Below are positions 9,777-20,835 of a DNA stretch of 21,964 nt, piece by piece. A model generated the notes under the pieces. The model did no database searches, was not told the DNA's origin, and worked only from the letters and a program-made list of their open reading frames with translations. The translations under genes were made by a program, and so were the position numbers. How positions within the stretch are numbered: the first letter of the stretch is position 1; each line of letters begins with the position of its first letter. Origin of the DNA: Phellopilus nigrolimitatus (Eukaryota; Basidiomycota; Agaricomycetes; Hymenochaetales; Hymenochaetaceae); NCBI GenBank assembly GCA_021029095.1, contig JAJOHG010000406.1:1-21964 (forward strand), written 5' to 3'.

Positions 9777-10832
9777 GCTTCGGAAGAACAGTACGAGGAA
9801 GGGTAGCATTTTGCGGCACTTGTTGCTTGCCATCCCTTGGATGATCCACTAGATACATAAACACGTTGATATGTATGCAACCAATATGAGGTCCTTGAGG
9901 ACATTGACATTAGTGCGAGTACAATTTGCACGGGCGTGTAAACCTTTAGGTGCTACTGAAGCCACTCACCTGCTTTCTATTCACCTACAACGTCTGTTCC
10001 GGGTCGCAAAAATTTCCGTCCTCATTACCTTAAATTAGGCACGCTCATCGACCACTTTTTCCTGGCCGGCTGTAGAAAAGAAACTGTTGACTCTGCAGTA
10101 ATAACAAGCTGGTCAAGTAGCTCGTAACAAGGTCGGCAGTCTCACCTAAGCCGGCAACACAAGCTTATAGGAGCATCCAATGATCTTAAGAAGGGAGACA
10201 GATCCAGAAAGTAAAGCCTTTTCTGCTTGTCTTATTAGATTTGACACATATTTGCAGCATATGGAGGAATATCAAAATTACGATCTCTGTCGTATCAGCC
10301 ACCAGAGATAAGTTTTTCTGAAAGCAGCCTCGCGATAGCGCTGAGCTTGGAGGTAATTTTCAAATTAGTTGACCACGCTGGCAACAATACATCGGTGTTT
10401 CCGAGTTTCTGTAGTAGTGCCGCAGTTCGTCTGTGGTCGAACGAAAATTCTGTCGTGCTACATCATTAGCGCTACCTTTGTACTGTATTTACTGTATCGT
10501 ACCTTTGAGAAAAAGCGAAGCTGAGAGTCATCAGAACTTATTTGCGTAGCATTTGATATTCTTGATGTCACAACAAGTACTATATCTTTATGCAAGATAA
10601 CAAAACCTAGCCATCGAGCTACGAGCGGTCCCGAATGTGCGAACGTGAGGAGGCGGAAGCCAATGGGAGACCGCAAGCGGAACGAATCGGGCACTGAGCA
10701 TCGCTTTCGTCGCAAGCCGCCGCAATTCGTAGTCACTTTTTCGGCGCGGTTGGCCACAGTGTCTTACATCATGAAATTGGAGAAATCGAACGACAACCGA
10801 AACGACCACAACAAAGGTGACGGCTTTACACT
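9777..10832. other. Intergenic stretch upstream of the Zn2Cys6 gene
   Basis: About 1 kb without a supported gene. Open frames near 10458-10965 on both strands are not backed by splice sites or motifs, and the plus one only overlaps the first exon of the regulator in a different frame. Promoter elements of the regulator presumably lie in the last few hundred bases, but I cannot pick any out. Confidence 0.55.
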
Positions 10833-13800
10833 ATGTCGCCATCGCAGAGGAGTACGTCCGAGTCGCACAAGGCGCATGACCGAAAGACGCTCGAGCTCAG
10901 ACGTGCCCGTCGTGAGATTTCATGTGCAGAGTGCCGACGGTGAGCTAAGCAACACCTCTACTTGAAATGCGGCCTCAACGCAGTCATTTTATTACTGCGA
11001 CAGGTTGAAGTTGAGATGCGATAAGACAGTGCGTGGCATGCTTTATGATGGAGTTGACGTGCAGCTTACGGTGAAGTAGATTCCATGTAGTTCTTGTGTA
11101 AGAAGAGGGTGTCAGACCATCTGTCCGAACGGTACGCACGCATTTTTCATCTGTTTTATACTGGCTTGATAGTCGAATCATCTCATAGGATTGCTGTCTA
11201 CTGGTCGTGGAACGCGGTAGGTGTCTCGATATAAGCGAACATTTTACGAGGGACTCAGGCTTTACGCAGATCCGTACCAACGGACACGGACAGGCTTCAT
11301 TACAAGCTCGACGAAACGAGCAAGCGTATCCGCCAGCTTGAAGACGCATTGCAAATCGCTCAGGCCGCCCTTTCGCCCATTCCACATCCGCTGCTTTCGC
11401 AGGAGCTTCTCGGAATTAAGGCCGACGTCGTCTCCCGACCAGATTCCCCAGCCGATACAGTCGAAAAAAACACCGGAAATGATGAGCTCGACAAGGACAT
11501 CCTGAGCTCGTTCGGCACGTTGACCGTCTCGGAGCGTGGAGATGAGTCATACATACCGAGTGCAGATGTATGTGACTGTCTTAGTTGCTTAAGTGGTGCA
11601 AACGCTTGATGCTCAATAATCTTATAGGCTCTGCTTTTGGTATGTTTTAAACTCCATGTATTTACTCAACAATATTTGCTCACGTCACCAAAAGAACCAT
11701 TTCGGCTCGTTTGAATCGCAAAGGAGTATCAACACGGACGTGCCCTCGACATTACCCAAGCAAGCTACACAGCTCAGCCGTAGTTTTCCATTCGCACCTG
11801 TCAACCTACCTGTGGACGAAATACAGGCGCTCATCGAGGAGAAGCTCCCGTCATACGAGCGCGCATCCGCGCTCGTCGAGGCCTACCTCGAAAACCTTTC
11901 ATGGTTCATGCGGCCCATTGACCGCGAGCAGATTATGGAGGAGCTCATCCCGACTATATACAAGAAGCGATATACATCCTATTCAATCAACTCGAACTCG
12001 TGCACGGTGTCGAACACGAACAGCCCTGTCTCTACAGCATCGTCCAGCGAAACGCCTGCGGAGTCTTCGGCGCAGGCCCATCTGCAGCGCCACACGGACC
12101 CCCACGCGCTTGCGCTTCTCCTTGTCGTTTTTGCGGCCGGTGCTGTGGCAGATATGACACTGCCGCCTTGCAATGACGAGGCAGAGTTGTATTACCACCT
12201 GAGTCGTGCAGCGATGAGTCTCAAGCCTGTGTTTGAAGGTGCGAGCCTGCAGTCAGTACAAGCCATCGTGCTTATTGGAGCGTACGACATCTTTTCCTGT
12301 CGCAAGTTCTCGCTTGATGGGGCTTGGAAGATGCTCAGTTTTGGCTTGGCCCTCGCCGCGAGTGTAAGCAATGTTCTCTTATATAGACTTTATCTTCAGC
12401 AAATGTTGATCCTTCTTTCAGATTGGTCTGCGTTAGTGCTTTACACCTTAATTTATATGGCATGTACTGAGCTGCCTATAGATCGCGATCCGGCTCGCTG
12501 GAATTTGCAGCCCAAAATGATTCAACGCCGGAGGTTCGTCTTTTGGGAGTTGTTCGCGGTTGATCAATGGAAGGTTTGTCCTATCTTTTCTTGTGTATTA
12601 TGGGTTAACTGAGTTTTCTCGAAAGGGACTTGGTTCAGGAAAGCCAACAATTTTCAATCCGCATGTTATCGACTGCGAAGTCCCGATTGACAGCGATGCC
12701 ACACTCGACGAAGACGGCACGGAAACACCGAGCTGTATGTGACCTTTTTACTTTTAGGATTTGCTTTTCTCATTAGCGTGGTGGTCTTTTTAGTCTGGCA
12801 CTTAAGACAGCGTTTCTCCAGAGAAGTCGTTACAGAAGCTGTACAGAAGCTTGGATCAGCGAGAGCTTTGAAATACTCAGAGATTCTGGTTCTGGACCGA
12901 AAAGTCCGCGAATTTGGCCCACTGCAACAATTCAGGCGTCCCGGTAGAACACCCGACTTGAATTCCGACGACGGTGGTGTTCGGGGTTATTTGCAGCGAT
13001 ATATGTTAAATATACTGAAGGATTCCAGTAAGTTATACTTTTTCTTATCTTAAAGATGAACGAGCTTCTGAATGCCGCTGCTTAGCTCTCCTCCTTCTGC
13101 ATCGCAACTTCTTCGCGCGCGCAATCCTCGAAAATCCGGTAAACCCGATGCGGAGCGCGTTTGCGCCATCGTTCTTGTCCGCGTACCGTAGTGCGACGAC
13201 ATTGCTGCGTGTCGTGCGCGAGCACTTCGAGGTCGTCGCACATCTCTTGCTTCGCATCTGGCCGATTTGGGCGCACGCGCTGACTGCGAGCGTCATCCTC
13301 GGCTCCGTCGCAGCGCGTGGAACGACCTTCACGCTCGCTCCGCAGGCATTCATCGAGTTCGACCTTGCTATTGGACTGTTTACGAAGGCGCAGATGCATC
13401 CTGTTGTCAAGAGCGGATTGGTATGTGGGATTTTGGTGGTCAGCTAGAGCCCGATCGCTAATGATTGATGTGGACGAATTACAGCCCGTATTGCTTCGAC
13501 TGCGCGACAAGGCTCGCCATGCACTCAACAAACATGACAACGAAATTGCAGTTGATTCTGAATACCCGCAGGCAGAAACAAGGCCGCCTAAGGTTGAGAA
13601 CGAGAAAGAGTTCAATGTCATTAGCGGAATGGGACGTATGTTCCGGAAAGGCTTCGAGGGAGGGTTTGCGTACAAACCGAAGTTACCGTCGGAGGTATTG
13701 GGCGTTGCCAGTGATGTTGACGCAAGGGCAACGAGGTTGACCGCAATGTCGTTGTCTGCCCCGCCCACAGGCGTGTTCTCAACATTTCCCGATTCCCGCA

Positions 13801-14456
13801 CTGATGTATCCAGCTTGGTGTCGTTTACAGACGTGGAGGCGGAGAGTCCGATCCATTCTTCGTCTAGCTCAGGCGCCGCACTGCAACAGCAAGGCGTTCG
13901 TCCCATCAGCACAATCGCCACTACTCTTCAAGCTGAGGAAAGCATATTTACATCTTCTACTCGGTCGGCAGCATCGAACACAGATTCATCGCCACCTGCT
14001 ACTTGTCCCACTGAATCCTCGTTCGCACCGCAAACTCCTTCAGCTTTTCTCTTTGACAAAGCCGGCCTGGGTCAGGCTCCCGAGCTGAGTATCCAGGAGC
14101 CCGACTATGCTGCGCTGATGGACTTCACCTTCGATTCCGCGATAGACTTCTCCGCAGGCCCTTCAGGCCCATACGACTTGGGCGATTCTTTTCCTTACTC
14201 GAGCTTTAATCCTAGCCCTAGCTTAGGCGGCTCCGCGCAAGCGCCATCTAGTGCGTTATCGTCAGTGGACGGCAGCCTCTCACCGCAGGGGCCGTCAGCG
14301 GCGTCCAACGCTGACTTTGACGTCAGTTTCGACATGCGCGCGGCCGCGCAGGAGAGTCTTCTCCCCCTACTCCCGCAAGACATGGAGGCATGGCGCACCA
14401 TCCTGCAGGACTCACGCTTTTTCATTGGAGCGGCAGATGAAGGAAGTTCTGTGTAA
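10833..14456 (+). CDS. Zn2Cys6 fungal-specific transcription factor
   Basis: A nuclear DNA-binding regulator of 980 residues in 13 exons: 10833-10939, 11004-11028, 11080-11131, 11189-11216, 11270-11567, 11628-11639, 11695-12363, 12422-12431, 12482-12573, 12626-12734, 12794-13027, 13086-13420, 13485-14456. The zinc cluster is C31-x2-C34-x6-C41-x5-C47-x2-C50-x8-C59, in the context SCAECRRLKLRCDKTIPCSSC, spread over exons 1-3. A short heptad-like linker follows (LDETSKRIRQLEDALQIA). The middle-homology (Fungal_trans-type) region covers about residues 300-660, with DPHALALLLVVFAAG at about 309, HRDPARW at 401-407 and a VFWELFAVDQW segment. The C-terminal third (exon 13, residue 658 on) is Ser/Pro/acidic-rich and probably disordered, as in activation regions. 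All introns are 50-64 bases, GT-AG. Target genes are unknown; position beside the HSP70-like pair proves no link. Confidence 0.93.
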
Positions 14457-14826
14457 TTTGTTTTTTGCCGTCGGAACTTGTAGTACTGCATAGCTTGCTT
14501 TTAGATTTTATTAATTCATCTTGTCTTCTTTATAATGTCAACCATTCGAGTAGATAGTCTGATGTATTTGTTCATATGCCGACAATCCCAGACCCGACAG
14601 CAGTCGAATGCGGTATTCCCAGCGTACATATGATAAACATTATCCCCCAACTATGATCTCCCTCGTAAATTTTAATCACGAAACTTTTGTCCTTTTTTAA
14701 GCTTGGATCTCGATGCAGCCACACTATTTCCGTACTATGTGATCGTGGATGTGACTAATAAAGAATCTCCGAAAGAATTGGACTACACGCGGCACCGGGT
14801 AGGCTTGACCTTGACTCTGCACTATC
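14457..14826. other. Intergenic: regulator 3' end and HSP70-like copy 1 promoter
   Basis: 370 bases that must hold the end signals of the regulator and the promoter of the first HSP70-like gene. I see no well-formed heat-shock element (alternating GAA/TTC blocks). The last 25 bases before the ATG (GTAGGCTTGACCTTG) resemble the leader of the second copy (GTAAGGCTCAACTTG at about 17693), suggesting that the duplication included some 5' flank. Confidence 0.5.
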
Positions 14827-17165
14827 ATGGCTAAAGCATACACAGGAACGTCTCGACGACTTGTCATTGCTTTCGACGTAGGAACGACATTTAGCGGCGT
14901 CTCCTATTGCCTACTTGATCCTGGCCAGGATCCCAAGATCTGCAATATCACAAGGTTGGACATCCGGGCTTCTCCTTTATTTGATTTTATGCGAGCTTTG
15001 TCTACGCAGGTATCCCGGTCAAGAACATGCTTCCGGGTCTTCAAAAGTACCGACAGTACTTTGCTACGATCTCCAGGGAAAGCTTCGAGCTGCCGGTGCC
15101 GAAGCTCTGCTACCCGAGAATGTCGAGAAGGTTGAGGACGAAGAATGGATAAAAGTCGAATGGTGTGACTTAGAACCAGAAAACAACCTAGTCTCTGTGT
15201 ACTGATGCCTTTTGAAGGTTTAAGCTTCGAATGCGACCCGGATCAATGCCAGCAGATGCACAAGAGACTAATCTTCCATGTCTCCCTGCGAACAAAATTC
15301 TTGTCCATGTTTTCGCAGACTTTCTTGGTTACCTCATGAGTTGTGCTGAGAACTTCATTCGGGAAACTCACCTCACTCTATCGCGCTCTTGGGATAGTAT
15401 GAAGAACGATACTGTTTTCATTCTGGGTCACCCAAACGGTTGGGAGGGCGCGCAACAGAGTATGATGCGGCAGGCAGCGATCATCTCGGGAATGATTCCT
15501 GATACTGACCAAGGTCGTTCCCGAGTGAAATTTGTCACGGAGGGAGAGGCGAGCTTGCACTATTGTCTTCGCGAAGGAGTCCTAGACCTTGTTAGTGCAT
15601 ACACTGTCCTCGGATTCATTCAATTTTTAACCTTCAGCTTTAGGATAATAAAGGTTTTGTGATCGCCGATCTTGGGGGAGGAACCCTCGATTTCAGCGCA
15701 TACAAGGTGATTGGCACTCAGCCCTTGAGGGTCGAAGAAATATCGGTTGCAAAGTGTAAGTATTACTTCCGAGCTCTGCTTGGGACTACCTTTGAATTCT
15801 CGTTTTATCCCATTATAGGCGAACTGCAGGGCTCGACATTTGTCACGTCGCGAGCTAAGATATTCATTCAAGGTAAGTTCCATTTGGTGGTCATTTATAC
15901 GTACCGGTTACGAGATTTACGACCAGGAAAACTCTGTAAATCTCGTTATGGCTCCGACGATCATGTCAAGCAAATTGGGGAGCGCTTTGACGAGACTACA
16001 AAGAAAGTCTTCAGAGATACGAGTGACGCTTGTGTTGTTCCGTTCGGTTCCATTGCAGACAAAGACCTGGAGAACGGCATCAGGTCTGGAAAACTCAAAT
16101 TATCTGGGTATGTACTAGCGATTTCATTTTGCGTAGATACCATGTCATCAACACTTTAACAGGGAGGAAGTTGCCACCTTTTTTAAACCCTCCATCGCAG
16201 CAAGTATAGCGGCCATCACCGATCTTATTAGTGAATCGTCAATCCCAATCGCGGTAAGTAGCGCACCATAAGGTATTCCTCGGTAATTGACATCATAATT
16301 TTCAGACTGTCTATCTTGTCGGCGGATTTTCCGCTAGCCCGTACATGACGGCTCAAATAAAGCAGCATCTCAAGAGATTCGATATCTGTGTCACCAGCCC
16401 GGATGGACAGACGTAGGCCTTAGCAAATTATCTTTGTCCATAGGCTGAACCTTCTGTTAGTGCGAAAGCCGTCGCTGACGGAGCAGTATCCTTTTATTTT
16501 GATCAATATGTCTCTTCTAGAAGAGCAAAGTTCTCTTACGGGATGGGGCTAAACACCGATTACAATCCTGCTGATCCTGAACATCAAAAGCGGAAAAATG
16601 ATGTTTATACCTCGCCTTCGGGCAGACAGCTAGTTGCTGGAGGGTTCCGTACTGCTCTTCGGAAGGTAAGTCACGCGAAACGTCCTTCAAATTTTTACTC
16701 AACTGATATCACAATGCTACTCAGGGTACTCTAGTATCGAAAGAGACAGAATTTCGTCTCCCATTTTGCGTTGAATCGCCTAACAAAAAAGGTATATTGA
16801 CACATGAAGTCAAATTATATGCCTACCAAGATAAAGGCGGGCCATCTTTGTGGAAAGATCAAGGCAAGCCTTTATTCAAAAACAAAAATATAGCTGACTC
16901 AGTCTCAATCTCAATCTTATACAAAAGTGGTTCCTCTCTCGCTTTTGTGTACCATGACCGCGGACATTCTGAGGAAGTCGTTGACACTTCTGCAAAGGAA
17001 CAAAAAGATATGCTGGTGCCAGAATTACTGTCTCGTTATAATGTTCGGAGGAACAGAATTAACAGCGCAGGTCGCTTGGGAGGAGAATGTGAGTACACCC
17101 TTCCTGCATGTTTTGGTCCTGCTGATCAGAGTCATATTCATTTTTAGGGAGTTGAGCGCCGGTGA
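14827..17165 (+). CDS. HSP70-like (HSPA12-type) ATPase, tandem copy 1
   Basis: 573 residues in 12 exons: 14827-14954, 15010-15162, 15218-15590, 15644-15755, 15819-15872, 15927-16107, 16163-16253, 16306-16412, 16461-16665, 16725-16863, 16928-17088, 17148-17165. It has the actin/HSP70 ATPase fold: phosphate-1 loop FDVGTTFSG (16-24), a FVTEGEASLHY segment (199-209), phosphate-2 loop ADLGGGTLD (226-234) and adenosine loop VYLVGGFSAS (366-375). There is no canonical HSP70 substrate-binding domain and no EEVD tail, so this is the divergent HSPA12-like group expanded in mushrooms, whose clients are unknown. It is probably cytosolic, as no signal peptide is seen. Intron 10 (16864-16927) needs a GC donor to reach the exon matching copy 2; the other introns are GT-AG. 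Near the C-terminus (CTMTADILRKSLTLLQRNKKICWCQNY) it differs most from copy 2. The last exon encodes only GVERR and the stop. Confidence 0.91.
16864..16927 (+). other. GC-AG intron in HSP70-like copy 1
   Basis: The exon ends CAAG and the intron begins GCAAGC, close to the usual GC-donor pattern AG|GCAAGT. A CTGAC branch-like element sits at about 16894, and the acceptor is ACAAAAG. The splice joins WKDQ to the frame carrying LCTMTAD and IMFGGTELTAQ, as the paralogue does with a GT donor. The acceptor is weak, so this junction is the least certain of the gene. Confidence 0.6.
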
Positions 17166-17720
17166 GCTTCACGATATATATCTATTAAGATGAGCTACAG
17201 CTTATCATTACTACCTTTAGGGGTCCTGTTCACATTATATACGACGAGATGCATTAGACACATAGCATCTTAATATGCTTGTTTCGGACGTTCTCTTGGG
17301 CAGCGACAAAGACAGCGTGACAACCGGGAATCTTCCGCATTCATGTAATTCCTTGAACTTAAGTACCCTTCTGTTGTAGCTTTCACGACTGCCTTAACCT
17401 TGTACTCGTTATAATATTCTTCTAATCCTGAAGACAGCTTAGTTCCACGTATTACAGTAACATGATAAACAGCTTCATTGGTAAGGAACTAAAAATCTAG
17501 TAGAAGTCTAGGAAGCTTACCGTGTATGGACCTGAAAAAAAGTGCAAGGATAATAATTCCTGAGACGCGAATTGATCGTTGTATGCTACTGCAAGTGCGA
17601 TACATGGTCTACTGCTGCCGATCAATATGACTTCCAAATGTGGCTTACCCGCTGCACGGCGCGCGTTATAGGTGTGTTACTTGTAAACAATTCGTAAGGC
17701 TCAACTTGGTCCGAACTACC
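17166..17720. other. Intergenic between the two HSP70-like genes
   Basis: 555 AT-rich bases with no gene, holding the 3' end of copy 1 and the promoter of copy 2. Short TATA-like runs occur (for example at about 17237), but none is well placed. I see no repeat or mobile-element remnant that would explain the duplication. Confidence 0.55.
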
Positions 17721-20087
17721 ATGTCTAAGGGAAAGAAAAAGACCCAAATTCACACAGGGACTTCTCGCCGGCTTATCATTGCATTTGATGTCGGAACAAC
17801 TTACAGTGGTGTCTCGTATTGTTTGCTCGATCCTGGTCAAGAGCCCAAGATCTGTAATGTCACGAGGTTGGATTTCTACTATCTATGGTCTTTTCGTTAG
17901 TTCCGTATATATATCATAACAGATATCCTGGTCAAGAACACATCTCGGGATCTTCAAAAATACCTACAGTTCTCTGCTACGATTCTCAAGGAAACCTTTG
18001 TGCTGCTGGTGCCGAAGCTTTCTTAGCCGAGAATATCGAGCAGATTGAAGACGAAAAATGGATCAAAGTCGAATGGTACGTGATTGAAACCCTAGAAAGC
18101 GACTCAGTTCGTGTGTGTTTATGCTTGTCGAAGGTTTAAAATTCGAATGCGACCCGGATCCATGCCATCGGAGGAGTCTGAGCTTCCGAATCTTCCTTCG
18201 AACAAAATTCTTGTGCAGGTTTTCGCAGATTTTCTCGGATATCTCGTGACTTGCGCCGAAAAATTCATCCGGGAAACACATCTCACTCTGTCGCGGTCCT
18301 GGGACACTATTAAGAATGATACGGTCTTCATCCTCGGCCATCCGAATGGGTGGGAGGGTGCACAACAGAATATGATGCGACAGGCAACGATCCTGGCTGG
18401 AATGATCCCTAATACACCCGAAGGCCGTTCTCGCGTGAGATTCGTTACGGAGGGAGAAGCAAGCCTGCACTATTGTCTTCGCGAAGGTGTCTTAGACAAT
18501 GTGAGTACCCATACTGCCCAAATTATATTTTATACCCTACCTTTAGCTTCAGGATAAAAAAGGTTTCGTGGTCGCCGATCTCGGAGGAGGGACTCTCGAC
18601 TTCAGTGCGTATAAAGTGGTTGCCACTCAGCCTTTGAAGGTCGAAGAGATTTCCGCTGCCAAATGTAAGCGAGAAGCTGGATGAACGTCGAAATTACTGA
18701 GTCGCATTGCATTCAGGCGAGCTTCAGGGTTCTACTTTTGTCACAGCGCGAGCGAAGATATTCATCAAGGGTAAGTTTCTTTCTTGAAGAGATAATCTCT
18801 TAACTGAATGCATGCTCATACGTTCAGCCAAGCTACGAAACTCCCGTTATGGGTCTGATGAGCAAGTCAAACAGATCGGCGATCGGTTCGACGAGACGAC
18901 AAAAAAGATATTTAAAGATCTACAAGACACATGTCTTGTTCCATTTGGTTCCATCGCTGACAAGGATTTGGAGAATGGGATCAGAGCTGGAAAGCTCAAA
19001 TTATTTGGGTACTCAGGGACGAATTAACCAATTTAATTTGCTAACCAACGAGTATATGTCAGAGACGAAGTTGCTTCATTTTTCAAACCTTCCATAGCGG
19101 CAAGTGTAACGGCAATCGTCAACCTGATTAACGAGTCCCAAATTCCCATTACGGTATGAAAAACACACCAACACCCTCTTAGACTCAATCTCAGGTTTTT
19201 TTTCTAGACTGTCTACCTTGTCGGTGGATTCTCCGCAAGTCCATACGTAACGACTCAATTAAAGGTACATCTTGAAAGGTTCAACATCAGTGTCACTTGT
19301 CCCGATGGGCAAACGTAAGTTCTATGATAAAAGATTGACTTTTAATTATTTTTGGCTTAACAGACTGATAGTGCAAAAGCTGTCGCTGATGGAGCGATAT
19401 CCTTCTACCTTGACCAATATGTTACTTCAAGAATCGCTAGGTTTTCCTATGGAATGGAATTCAGCTGGGCCTTCGACCCTTCAAACCTGGAGCACAAAAG
19501 AAGAGAAACGACGGCCGTGATCTGGCCTTCCGGCAGAAAGATGCTTCCTGGGGGGTTCAATACTGCATTACGAAAGGTGCTTGCCAATTGATATATATGT
19601 GATGGTCCCAGTTGAAGATTATATTGAACAGGGTTCCCGTGTTGATAAGGAAACAGAGTTTCGCCTGGCCTGTTGTAACGAACTGACCAGTCTCGGACAA
19701 TTATCATCGAAGACTGTCGATCTTTTTGTTTATAGAGGCGCAGGCGCATCTCCAGCTTGGAAGGACGAGTTTGTTAATAAAGGTCGGACCGCGCTTAAAA
19801 TTATAGGTACTCTATTCATCAACTATTTCCATTTCCAGATCTACTTGCACGTCTATGTACGATTACTGCGGATACCTCTGGTTTGAAAAAACAGCTGGTC
19901 CCTTCCTTGGATGTCAATAGAAATCGTTACTGGCGACTGTATTTCGACCTCATCATTTTGTTCGGTGGAACAGAGCTCAAAGCTCAAATCGGTTGGATTG
20001 AAAATGTGAGCATTCTTTCAACGGACGTGAATAAGCTCGAAACTCGACTCAATCGCTGTCGAAATTTAGGGCGTGGAAAAAAGGTGA
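17721..20087 (+). CDS. HSP70-like (HSPA12-type) ATPase, tandem copy 2
   Basis: 583 residues in 12 exons: 17721-17866, 17923-18075, 18134-18500, 18553-18664, 18717-18770, 18828-19008, 19063-19153, 19208-19314, 19372-19576, 19632-19782, 19839-20005, 20070-20087. Seven internal exons plus the last have exactly the same lengths as in copy 1 (153, 112, 54, 181, 91, 107, 205 and 18 bases), and all phases agree. Motifs: phosphate-1 FDVGTTYSG (22-30), FVTEGEASLHY, phosphate-2 ADLGGGTLD (230-238), adenosine VYLVGGFSAS (370-379), and the closing GVEKR. The N-terminus carries a short lysine-rich extension (MSKGKKKTQIH) that copy 1 lacks. The C-terminal half keeps the more typical text (DLLARLCTITADTSGL, LYFDLIILFGGTELKAQ), so it looks like the less altered copy. 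All introns are GT-AG, including the one that is GC-AG in copy 1. Role as for the family: a chaperone-like ATPase with unknown client. Confidence 0.93.
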
Positions 20088-20835
20088 ATTAGAAATACGT
20101 GCACGTAGATTTTGAAGTTCAACGTTTATTTTCCGTTTGTGCATCTAGGGGCCCCGCACAAGTCTTATACGCTGAAAACGCAGCTGCCTAACATTGCGAA
20201 GAATGGGTTATCTCCAGGGAAATGCAGAGATATCGGAATCCATAAGAACTTATATCTGCTACACACTATCTTTCTTGTCCAATATTTATTAATCTCCGAA
20301 GCTTGGTATATATTTGAACGTAGCTTCGAAGAGGCGGGCATGGCACTGGGATCGGTATTTGCAGCACCATTCATGGCTGCTGAAGCATCCTTTGGCAAAG
20401 GTCGAGTGCCAGAGTGCAGAGACTGCAGACCACGGGGAGTGTCGAGAATAACACAGAAATGATCAGTGAATGGAGGGATCAGTGTTGCGGGTCGAGTTTT
20501 GGGATTTACTTAGACGAAGAATTAGATTAAGGCCTCGTTTAATAAAACAAAGAGACAATATCTGGTAGTTAATTGCTCAAGGAAAGCATGGTCACGCATA
20601 ATAGCACAGACATCACCTGCGAGATTTCTTCGGTAGATAGTAAATGTTAAGTATTTGCATGGTCGCAGTCTATATGTGTCGATCAAGAAGTCGCGGTAGT
20701 CCTTGTATATGGAAGGCGTTTTATGGTGATTGCAAGAGTTGAAGAACTCAGGCAGCGTTCGACAGGGTGTATTTTGGAAAATAGGACAGTATGATGATTT
20801 TGTGTACCTGTGCGGCGAGGTATTTGCGAGCTTAC
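20088..20835. other. Stretch without a resolvable gene
   Basis: Between the stop of HSP70-like copy 2 and the last readable exon of the right-edge gene. It probably contains the 3' terminal exon(s) of that minus-strand gene (a GTAAGC donor lies at 20835-20830), but I could not place them; CATATAG at about 20673-20679 is one candidate acceptor. Open frames near 20112-20462 on both strands show no motif. Confidence 0.45.

Noticed and set aside
13082..13921. 279-codon minus-strand open frame under the regulator gene
   Set aside because: It is antisense to exons 12-13 of the Zn2Cys6 gene and crosses a sense intron; composition is explained by the sense coding sequence.
14700..14826. Heat-shock elements upstream of the HSP70-like pair
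   Set aside because: Isolated GAA and TTC triplets occur but not as three alternating blocks at five-base spacing. Family members of this type are not necessarily heat-induced.
20112..20462. Plus-strand 116-codon open frame after HSP70-like copy 2, and the minus frame facing it
   Set aside because: No motif or start context; probably 3' flank of copy 2 and of the convergent right-edge gene.
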